64,000 nt of DNA from Leishmania mexicana MHOM/GT/2001/U1103 (Eukaryota > Euglenozoa > Kinetoplastea > Trypanosomatida > Trypanosomatidae), in NCBI RefSeq assembly GCF_000234665.1, contig NC_018329.1:370489-434488 (forward strand), read 5' to 3'. Numbering within the stretch: the stretch's first letter is position 1; each line of letters begins with the position of its first letter. The translations under genes and the position numbers were made by a program. The notes under the pieces are model-generated. The model was not told the origin of the DNA. It worked only from the letters and a program-made list of their open reading frames with translations, and did no database searches. Below, one piece after another: positions 9,373 through 17,099 of this stretch.

Positions 9373-10668
9373 ATGCTTCGCGCTACTATTCTTGCTCGCG
9401 GCACGCTTGTGAAGATCGGCCGTGGCCCGAACAACGTAACGGAGTCGGCCAGCAATGCCCTTCTCGAATCCCTGCAAGACCACGGCTACTGTTATATTCA
9501 GCACCCCTTCATCCAGAAGACCATCCTCGATCAGCTTCACCGCGATTGCCGCATCTTCTTCGAGCAGTATGTCCTGCACCTGCACGACGCCGCTGCGCAG
9601 GGAAGCCTCAAGCGCAACAACCTGCACAACTACAACTGCACCCAACTCTCCCCGTACGAACTGGAGAGCATCAAGTCTCCGAGTGGGTTCCGCGGCTACT
9701 ACCGCTACGTCGGTGCGAGCGGCATCGATGACGCTATTGAGTGCTTCTCCGTTGGCCGCGACGACGTGGCTGACCCGGCAGTGCTGCGGCGCGACTACTA
9801 CAAGCAAGCCGGTTGGGAGGAAAGCGAGTACCTGAGCATGATTAGCCGCCGCAACCCGTGGGACATCTTGCTGAACCATGTCAATTCAACCCCCGCATCC
9901 GGTAGCGGCCTCGGCCCGGGCATGGACCGCAACGACAACTTCATGTCCGACTTCAAGGACATGATGATGGCCTACTACGACCTCTGCTACACGGTGAGCA
10001 TGGACGTGATGCGGCACATCAGCTGCGGCCTCGGCATCCGTCCCTCCATCCCGCAAGGCGGGCCGGACCCGACGATGGACTTCGAGCTCGAGTACTTCAC
10101 GTCGTTCCACCAGAAGCGCGACTGCGACTTGCAAGCCAAGTACTACCCGCAGCTCGGGGAAGGGGCGCGACTCAAAAACGGCGTCGACATCCAAAACCAA
10201 CGGTCGGCGCACAACCCGGATGGCGTGAAAGTGCTGCGGCGCAAGGGAGCCAAGACGCAGCCTCTGGTGAGGACGGCGAGCGCCGAGGACGGCGACGATG
10301 AAAAGGACGTGACGGTGCGCCTCGACACGCACAAAGACCTCAGCACCATCACCCTGCTCTCCCAGGACTCGCTTGGGGGTCTGGAGGTGTGGGACGAGGA
10401 GAAGGGCTCCTACGTGGCTGTCCCGGTGCTCGAGGACGCGCTTCTCGTGAACGCCGGCTTGTTCCTGGAGAAGTGGACAGGCGGCCTCATCGAGGCAACA
10501 CCCCACCGCGTGCGCAACGCCAAGGGCGGCAGCAGCCGCTGCAGCATTGTGTTCTTTGCCCTACCCGACCACAATGCCCGCATCGAGCCGCTCCTGCAGC
10601 AGGAGGACAACCCGGCAGTGGATGCGCAGGACAGCTTCCTTGCAGGTGACATGATGCCCGCCCCCTAA
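9373..10668 (+). CDS. 2-oxoglutarate/Fe(II)-dependent oxygenase, isopenicillin-N-synthase-like
   Basis: 431 aa, starting at the ATG at 9373 (MLRATILARGTL); the upstream open extension is CA-repeat and was dropped. The jelly-roll iron ligands are visible: H320-x-D322 (in LDTHKDLSTITLL) and the distal H378 (ATPHRV). The 2OG-binding Arg-x-Ser is R389-C-S391. The N-terminal half contains SGFRGYYRYVG and a DYYKQAGW-type helix, as in plant and fungal IPNS/ACC-oxidase-type enzymes. About 40 residues of charged insertion (around residues 275-315) precede the HxD strand. Enzymes of this fold oxidise small molecules or peptides using O2 and 2OG; the substrate cannot be inferred. The basic N-terminus might be a weak mitochondrial presequence. 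Family assignment is firm; substrate is unknown. Confidence 0.85.
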   Translation: MLRATILARGTLVKIGRGPNNVTESASNALLESLQDHGYCYIQHPFIQKTILDQLHRDCRIFFEQYVLHLHDAAAQGSLKRNNLHNYNCTQLSPYELESIKSPSGFRGYYRYVGASGIDDAIECFSVGRDDVADPAVLRRDYYKQAGWEESEYLSMISRRNPWDILLNHVNSTPASGSGLGPGMDRNDNFMSDFKDMMMAYYDLCYTVSMDVMRHISCGLGIRPSIPQGGPDPTMDFELEYFTSFHQKRDCDLQAKYYPQLGEGARLKNGVDIQNQRSAHNPDGVKVLRRKGAKTQPLVRTASAEDGDDEKDVTVRLDTHKDLSTITLLSQDSLGGLEVWDEEKGSYVAVPVLEDALLVNAGLFLEKWTGGLIEATPHRVRNAKGGSSRCSIVFFALPDHNARIEPLLQQEDNPAVDAQDSFLAGDMMPAP

Positions 10669-11860
10669 GACGGATAGGTGGACGTGCAGTAGCGGTAACG
10701 GCAGCGCTTTCTCTGTCTCATCGCCGTCAACGTAGAACGTGAGCTCCGGGGGGACCCGGGTGGGGGTGTGCAGGGCTCTACACAGAGAGGTCCCGCTCGT
10801 GCATAGCTATCCTGCACTACACGGAGGAGCGACGGGTGTCTTTTGCTTTCCAAACACGGACGCAAGCAGAGACCCCCCCCCAACGCACACACCCCTCTCC
10901 CGGTCTCTCTGCCCTCGCCCTCCCTGCACCGGGCGAGGGTCTGGGTGAGCCACCAAATTTCCATAGAAAGAGTCATAGATATTGAAACATCGACCATGCC
11001 ACCATCGCCCTGTCGGTGCGGCGTGGCCCTCATTGTCCTTCGCCGTTGTCTGAAAGTGTAGGTGTGTCGTGTGTGTGTGTGTGTGTGCATGCGCAGGTCT
11101 TGGGGCATCAGGAAACGAGTGGCATCACTGGCTGTCTGTCTGGTCCTTGGTTGGTTTTGTTTATGCTTTTCTTGTGTGTGTATGTGTGTACGTGTGCGTG
11201 GTGTCTCTGTGGTGTGACCACCCGGTTTCTCTTCTCGTGTTTCCTCGCACGCGGAGGAGACGACGTGAGAACACGAATACAGAACGCTGCCCTCGTGTGG
11301 CAAGCCCACATCAATCCCCAGCCTCTTGCCGATCGACCCAGCTATTCTCTCACCCTCGCTTCTTCCTCTTAGGGATACCGCTGTCCCTGTGACCGTTTGC
11401 CGTCATGGAAGAAAGGCGTGCGGAAAGGGAAGGTCAAGTAACGATCGCGTGCGTTGGCTAGGCGTGTGCTGCGTCTCTCTACCCCTGTCTCTGCATCACC
11501 TCCTCACGTGGCACAAGGTAGGCGCGCGTGGTGAGGGCCAGAGACAGTCACAGCCACAGCAGCAGCAGCAGCAGATGGTAAGCGAACTGGATTGAGGCGG
11601 GCGCCTTCTCTTCTTACGAACGTTTTTCTTCTCCCCTCTGACCCTCTCCCTCCCCTCCGTCTGCGTCTGTGCTGGACCACCTGTTCATGCTCGTGGCTCC
11701 CGCACCATCCATGACGGCGACGCAAACACATGTGCGGCCATGACACCACAGCCGTACCTACGAGACCCTAAAACGCCAGCACACAACCACTACGATCGGT
11801 GCCAGTGCCGTAGCTGCCGTCACTACCGCCCCGCCTCTGCCCCTTCTCCCTTCACCAAAG
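10669..11860 (+). other. Intergenic spacer
   Basis: 3' UTR of the oxygenase and 5' UTR of Sec61 gamma. It contains short (TG)n runs near 11069-11088 and 11175-11200 and a (CAG)n run near 11558-11575. No additional gene was seen. Confidence 0.55.
11622..11751 (+). promoter_or_regulatory. Putative trans-splice acceptor of the Sec61 gamma gene
   Basis: A strong pyrimidine tract runs at about 11622-11665. The first AG downstream is at 11750-11751 (CACCACAG), 110 bases before the ATG at 11861. Confidence 0.4.
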
Positions 11861-12070
11861 ATGGACTTCCTTGATGACATTCTGTTCCACCCCATCGTGG
11901 CCTTCACCAAGAACAGCCGCATGCTGGTACGCAAGTGCCAGAAACCGAACTACAACGAGTTCACGACGGCTACCATCGCCGCGTTGATCGGCTTCTTCAT
12001 GATGGGCTTCCTCGGCTTCTTTGTTAAGTTGGTGTTCATCCCGATCAACAACGTCATTCTTGGTGCGTAA
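11861..12070 (+). CDS. SEC61G: Protein translocation channel subunit Sec61 gamma (SecE family)
   Basis: 69 aa, the normal length for eukaryotic Sec61 gamma. The amphipathic N-terminal helix contains the family-typical run FTKNSRMLVRKCQKPNYNEF (residues ~15-34, compare KDSxRLVKRCxKPDRxEF). A single C-terminal transmembrane helix follows (TTATIAALIGFFMMGFLGFFVKLVFIPI) with a short lumenal tail. Sec61 gamma is tail-anchored in the ER membrane and clamps the two halves of Sec61 alpha in the protein-conducting channel. Neighbouring genes are functionally unrelated. The ATG lies directly after a pyrimidine-rich leader. Confidence 0.95.
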   Translation: MDFLDDILFHPIVAFTKNSRMLVRKCQKPNYNEFTTATIAALIGFFMMGFLGFFVKLVFIPINNVILGA

Positions 12071-12490
12071 GGCGCGACTCACATGTGCGCACGTGTGCAT
12101 CGACGTGTGCAGCACTGCGGCGCACTTACACGCGCAGTACATGGTCAGGCAAAGCAGGAACGAGAGAGGTGGGCCGTAGCGTTTTTGATCCCCTGCCCCC
12201 AGTGCTGACTGTTGGGTGCTGCCTGCGGTGGTGGGAAACTCTCCTTGTCGCTGTCGCTCGCGTGCTTCGTCGCACGCTACGAAGACCAGCACGAAGAACT
12301 CCCAGCGACATCCGTCAGCCTCCCCCCCCCCCCCCCACACACACACACACTGCTCGGCTTTGTCTCTCCCCCTCCCCCTTTTTTCTGGGGGCATCTTTTT
12401 TTTCTTTGCTGCTCGTACACGGTGACGCGACGGCAGTGGTGTTTCAATGTGCGACCTCGCCGCACGGCGTGTATGCGTGTACGTGCGTGC

Positions 12491-12514
12491 GTGTGTGTGT
12501 GTGTGTGTGTGTGT
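12491..12514. repeat. (GT)12 microsatellite
   Basis: Uninterrupted GT repeat in the 3' UTR region of the Sec61 gamma gene. Confidence 0.93.
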
Positions 12515-13667
12515 GGTGTCAAGGTCAGGAAGAGGAAGAGAAGGCATCGGCGGGATAGAGAGTGTGCACCAGTAGAGGGAGGGGGTGGAGCTGGAGACAG
12601 CCATGCATGGAAAAGGCAGAGGTACAGAGAGAGACTTTCTGGGGAGACGCGCGAGCTCATGCTCGTGTACACGCACGCACCGTCACTGCCGCCTGCTTCG
12701 CTCACCCTCATTTCTTTGGGCTTTCTTTTATGTGCAGATGGGCTTGTAACAGCAGCAGCGCTGGTAATAGCATCCCCGTGTGTCTGCGTGTGTACGGCTG
12801 TGGATACACGTGTATGTCAAGGTGCTGGCCGAAAGTGGTGCTTTCACTCCGTCTGTGTCTGTGTGTGTGTGTCTCCCAGTAGTGCGTCCTCTTCTCTGTC
12901 CGCCAGTCTCTCCACCTCTGCTCTTCTGATCTCTCCCTCTCTCTCTCGGACAGACAGCTCTTGTCCTTCGTACGTGTATGTCGGTGGCGTGTGGCGCTCT
13001 GAGGTGGGTGGGCGTGTGTCTTCTCCTAACGACAAGCGCGTACTAGTGCAACAAGACGAGAAGGCTGGCGGTTGCTGTAAGAAAGACACAAAAGACACAC
13101 ACAACATCGAGGAGGCAGACGGCAACAACGGCAGGCCCTCTGCTCGGTGTGTTGCCGGAATCTACGAATTGCCCCCCCCCCACCTCTTCTCCCTCGCTGA
13201 GAGACATTTGTCAGCGTGGGAGGGAGAGGGTGTATGCGGCACACGTGCAGTGCCACACCCGCCCCCCCTCCTCCCTCTCCACTGCCGTTCCCACTGTAGC
13301 CGCGGAGAATTATGCCAGTGGAACGCTCATCATCACAGCACAGACGCTGGGCGCATCCACACACGTGTGCGCGTAGACTCCGTCTTCCTCACCCTTTACG
13401 AACTCCATCCATCTTCCCATGACTCTGCGCCTCCCCTCTCCTCTCTGTGTTGCTGTGCTGCTGTTCTCAGCTCATCTCCGCGTGGCGTGTGCAATGCGCA
13501 ACAACGGTGTACTCCCCCGAACTACAAGCACACGCACCCACCTCTCGACGCGCAAAGGAACTGAGGGCATTCAACTTCGCCACAACTCCGCTATTTCACC
13601 TTCGCCGCATCAATCACCTTTGCAGCATCCTCTCTGCAGTGTTGCGAAGAGTGTCATCCGTCCGTCG

Positions 13668-13707
13668 AGCCGCCCTCCCTCCATCCCGCCCTACTCCCTC
13701 CCCCCAG
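13668..13707 (+). promoter_or_regulatory. Putative trans-splice acceptor of the HIBADH-like gene
   Basis: A CT-rich tract at about 13668-13705 ends in CCCCCCAG with AG at 13706-13707, 45 bases upstream of the ATG at 13753. This is one of the clearest acceptor signals in the window. Confidence 0.5.
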
Positions 13708-13752
13708 CCACCACCACCACCGCCGCCGCCGCTGCCGTCAGCACCCTCATCC

Positions 13753-15048
13753 ATGTCAGCCATTAAGCGCTCGCTGAACGTGGGTGTGGTCGGCATGGGT
13801 AACATGGGCATTCCCATTACCCGAAACCTCGCCTTCAAGGCACGCAGCGCCATGTACTTGCAGATCCACAGCCGCACTCTTAGCAAGGCGCGCCAAGTGT
13901 GCGATGACATGAGCGCCGATGGCGCCACATGCGCCATGCGCATCCACGACCGCTACAGTACCATGACCAAGTGGTGTGACGTCATCTTACTGACCTTGGC
14001 ACACCGGGCCGCCTCACGGAAGGTCCTTCTGGAGGACAACGAGGCCCTCGTCACCAACGCGCGTCCTGGGCAGATCATCGTGGACCACACGACCGTGGAC
14101 ATGGAGCTGTCGCGCGAGTGCGCCTACGAAGCAGAGCGGCGCGGCGCCGTCTTCCTCGACGCCCCGATGAGCGGTAGTCCGAAGCAGGCCTTCAACAACC
14201 AGCTCGTGCTCATGGTGGGTGGGCCGGCGGAGCAGGTGCAGCGGGTGTCGCCAATCTTCCGTATGTATGCGGACAACATTCATCACATGGGCGCCAACGG
14301 CAGCGGCACGGCGGCCAAGCTGCTCTCTCAGGCGCTGGTGGCCTCCCACAATGCCGCCGCCGCGGAGGCGATGACAATTGCGAATCGGCTCGGCATCGAG
14401 GACTACCAGAAGCTCATCCAAGTCTTGGACGCCTCATGGGGCTCAAGCACTATGCTGCGCCGCAACGCGCCAACGATGCAGGACCTGGTGCGCAACCCGG
14501 ACAAGCTGGCACCGTCCTCTGGCGCCAGCATCGACAACCTTCTCGAGGATCTCGCGCTGCTGGACGCCTCCTTACCAAAAATCGAGAAGGGCGACGACGG
14601 CAATGGTGGGCGCGAGGTTGAGGAGGAGCGCTTCCCTGTGTTAGACGCGTCACTGCGCATGCTGGGCGCCGCCGCCGAATCTGGGATGGGTGACCGTGAT
14701 ATGGCGGCCGTCATCCACTACATCCCGGCGGCAGCCGTCATGGAGAAAGAGGAAGGGGTCCGCGTCCAGCCTCGCGGGCTCACGTCCGGCGCTTTTCTTG
14801 ACCGAAACGCCACCGGAAGGGTGAGCAGCGGTCCAGCAGCGGCAGCATGGGCTGCAGGAGTAACTTCGTCGCCGCCGGTGTCGGCGGAAATCGAGATGGA
14901 CCCCGGCTCGCTGGCGGACTCACTCAGTGCCGCCGAAAGCAGCGGCAACGACAACGGCAGCACGGCGCAAGCCGCATCGATCGCGGAGTCGCTAGCAACG
15001 CCTTCCTCGCAGCAGTCCCCAGCCTTCACCTTGGAGGACTTCTACTAG
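13753..15048 (+). CDS. 3-hydroxyisobutyrate dehydrogenase-like protein (beta-hydroxyacid dehydrogenase family)
   Basis: 431 aa from the ATG at 13753 (MSAIKRSLNVGVVGMGNMG); the upstream extension is low complexity. A Rossmann dinucleotide motif, VGVVGMGNMG, opens the protein. The substrate-loop signature DAPMSGSPKQAFNNQLVLMV is followed by the conserved lysine K189 in GTAAKLLSQALVASHNAA, which is the catalytic Lys of HIBADH, tartronate-semialdehyde reductase and 6PGDH relatives. The usual family length is ~300 aa. Here the helical domain is interrupted after LAPSSGASIDNLLEDLALLD by an acidic/glycine insertion and continues into a ~120-residue A/S-rich tail without family features. The family oxidises beta-hydroxyacids with NAD(P); HIBADH acts in mitochondrial valine catabolism. 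No clear presequence is visible, so substrate and location are uncertain. Confidence 0.78.
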   Translation: MSAIKRSLNVGVVGMGNMGIPITRNLAFKARSAMYLQIHSRTLSKARQVCDDMSADGATCAMRIHDRYSTMTKWCDVILLTLAHRAASRKVLLEDNEALVTNARPGQIIVDHTTVDMELSRECAYEAERRGAVFLDAPMSGSPKQAFNNQLVLMVGGPAEQVQRVSPIFRMYADNIHHMGANGSGTAAKLLSQALVASHNAAAAEAMTIANRLGIEDYQKLIQVLDASWGSSTMLRRNAPTMQDLVRNPDKLAPSSGASIDNLLEDLALLDASLPKIEKGDDGNGGREVEEERFPVLDASLRMLGAAAESGMGDRDMAAVIHYIPAAAVMEKEEGVRVQPRGLTSGAFLDRNATGRVSSGPAAAAWAAGVTSSPPVSAEIEMDPGSLADSLSAAESSGNDNGSTAQAASIAESLATPSSQQSPAFTLEDFY

Positions 15049-15878
15049 CACCTCGTTAAGGTTGAAGAGCGCGGAAGGGGTGGTGGTGGTGGTGTTGGCG
15101 GCGAGTGTAAGGAGGGGGTGTACGCTGGCCTGCTGAAAGGACGTGCTGCCCCCTCCCTTTCCCTTCCTCCCCCCTACCCCAAGCCTTCACTGAGTCTAGT
15201 GTATGTGCACGTGTCTGTTGGTCACAGAAGCTTTTGAGGGCTCTTTCCCATCCTGTTCCTGAGATGGGAGTCCCTCCCCCTCCCCGCCTCGGCCATCTCG
15301 ACTACCTCTCTCCCTCTCGCACGTGCAGTTCTCAAGCGGGGGTGGGTGGGGTGGGAGTGAGGAGTGTCCACGCGTTAAGCAACGCAGCGTGCACACATCT
15401 ATAAGGCGCCACAGATGGTAAGTCGGACATGTCTCACGCGAGCACCAAACCGAGATGAAGAAGTAGGGGGTGACCTGGACAATATCATCCATCCCCCGCT
15501 GGTTGGAGGTGGTGGGTGGGGGAGGGGAGGAGAGGGGAGGGGGCACAGTCCTCCCCACCCCCACCCCCTTCCCCCAATTGTTGTCCTTCTCTCCCATAGC
15601 TGTGTTTGAGTATACCACTGCGGCATGCATGCCGATCCTATCTCCCTTCATTGTCCTCCCTGTGCCACACCGCCTCCTTCGCTCGTCTCATCTTTTCTCA
15701 CACTCACACACACTGGCTCTCGATTGTCGGCGTCATTCGGTTACCCACTGACGCGTCCACGCGATCGCACCGCACTTCCCAGCTGCAGACAGTCAGCGCA
15801 CAAAGCGACGGCGGCAGACGCCTCACTTGTCTGCGCGGTGCACCTTAGCTCTTGGAGTGTCCCTCTCCTTCTCTGCAC
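15049..15878 (+). other. Intergenic spacer
   Basis: G-rich (GGTGG)n-type patches at about 15075-15100 and 15505-15545, with pyrimidine tracts at about 15120-15175 and 15640-15700. No gene supported. The tract at 15670-15705 with AG at about 15787-15792 could be an acceptor for the small ORF that follows. Confidence 0.45.
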
Positions 15879-16181
15879 ATGTACAGTCCAGATCTGGAGT
15901 GGCTGCTGGGGAGTGCAACGCCGGTGCAGCAGAGGAGAGAGTTGAAGGCATCTGCGGCGACCGGATGCAGTGTCCCTGCATCAGGTAGCCTCCATCGTGC
16001 AACCAAGCTTGACAGCACGGTTGTCGACGGCCATACCATGTCGTCGCGACCCCCCACAGCCCAGCGCCCCAGATGCACGCCAGAATTCTACAACAACGTG
16101 CGGGTGATTGGTGGGCTGCCACAACGCGGTCCCCGCGCGCCCACCGATACCTTCACTGCAATGCCGTGTCGCCTCCTTTAG
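15879..16181 (+). CDS. Candidate small protein, 100 aa
   Basis: ATG at 15879 (MYSPDLEWLLGSATPVQQRR), TAG at 16179-16181. The composition is balanced rather than repetitive and includes PEFYNNVRVIGGLPQRG near the C-terminus. A pyrimidine-rich leader stands directly before the ATG. Counted by eye, third-position GC is about two thirds, lower than neighbouring confirmed genes. No family recognised. It sits in a 2-kb spacer on the coding strand. It may be a real short gene, a decayed one, or chance. Confidence 0.3.
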   Translation: MYSPDLEWLLGSATPVQQRRELKASAATGCSVPASGSLHRATKLDSTVVDGHTMSSRPPTAQRPRCTPEFYNNVRVIGGLPQRGPRAPTDTFTAMPCRLL

Positions 16182-16214
16182 TGCACGGCCGGCTCTCACT
16201 CTCCCTTCCGCTTT

Positions 16215-16830
16215 TTTATGTTGTTTTGGGGGGAGTTCCGCCGCGCCCATTTCTCTGCCATACAACGTGAGGCCAAAGGTCACTCCTCTTCACACAGACA
16301 CACACAGTCCTGCCCCAGAGCACCCACATTCGCGTGTGGCGGGGCAGCTGTAGGCACACGCTGGTACAGCAGTGCGCCGACTCGGTCATCCGAGTATGGC
16401 CTCGGCCTCCAACTCCACCCAACCACCCGGCTTCACAGTCGCTCCTCCCATCCTGCCGGTCACCGCGTGGTGGATCTCACTCGGGGTGTGACGCGCAGGC
16501 TCTCCACACCAGTAGGCAGTAAGAGGGCCAGGTAAGATCCGTGCGAGTCACGCTGGCACTCTGCCCATCACATGGATGGTGTACACGTCTCCACTGTCGC
16601 AGGTCGCTCCGACGCAGCACCGTCCAGGACCTGACTCTGTCACCACCTGCAGTTGTTCGGCATTGGGCAGGGGGATGGGTGGGGGGGGGCACTGGACGGT
16701 GATATGCACCACACTGAGGTGCCCCTCCCTCGTCGTCAGGATCGTCTCATGTGCGCCAGCAAACCCAGCCCCCTTCCCCACTTCTCTCCCTCTCCTCCCT
16801 GCGCGCACAGAAACAGAGACGGGTGGGGCA
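16215..16830 (-). mobile_element. Possible SIDER-type short retroposon relic
   Basis: Read on the minus strand, this segment is a non-repetitive, moderately GC-rich block in a 3' UTR-type location. It contains CCGGGTGGTTGGGTGGAG at about 16417-16434 and TTGGAGGCCGAGGCCAT nearby, and ends in an A-rich stretch (AAAACAACATAAAAAAG, plus-strand 16211-16227). Size (~0.6 kb), placement and A-rich 3' end fit Leishmania SIDER elements, which are short degenerate retroposons in 3' UTRs. The family call rests on resemblance and layout; the element boundaries are approximate. Confidence 0.3.
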
Positions 16831-16919
16831 GCGAGGGGTAGCACTGCTTCTGTGCTCTACCAATCTGCATGTGTTTGTGTGTGGCTGCTGGCATGCCCCC
16901 CCCCACCTACCACGTGTGC

Positions 16920-17076
16920 CTCATCTTTCCTCCTCTTCCTCCTCCCCTCCCTCCCTTCTCCATCTCTGTTTACCTCTTGATGCGCTCCACTTGGTGCCCA
17001 TTCGGCTTCCCCCGGTCGTCTCTGTGTGTCGGTGTATGTGCTTCACTTTACACTTTGCGCACACACGCACGCACAG
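16920..17076 (+). promoter_or_regulatory. Putative trans-splice acceptor of the pseudokinase gene
   Basis: A pyrimidine tract of more than 50 bases (about 16920-16977) is followed, after an AG-free stretch, by GCACAG with AG at 17075-17076, 24 bases before the ATG at 17100. Confidence 0.4.
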
Positions 17077-17099
17077 CGCCACCACCAGCAACCAAAAGC

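Larger units (their letters stand above)
12071..13752 (+). other. Intergenic spacer with C-tract and TG microsatellite
   Basis: Contains a C-run/CA-rich patch at about 12320-12350, (GT)12 at about 12491-12514, shorter (TG)n near 12860-12872, and pyrimidine tracts ahead of the next gene. A 450-residue frame over 12212-13564 is pure low complexity (TH, CV, PP runs) and is not accepted. Confidence 0.55.
16182..17099 (+). other. Spacer upstream of the pseudokinase gene
   Basis: Mostly occupied by the retroposon-like block. The right part is a strong pyrimidine tract (about 16920-16980) feeding the next gene. No protein gene seen. Confidence 0.45.

Noticed and set aside
12212..13564. 450-codon plus-strand frame after Sec61 gamma
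   Set aside because: Encodes P-, TH-, CV- and S-runs from C-tracts and microsatellites. No domain, and it spans the expected UTRs.
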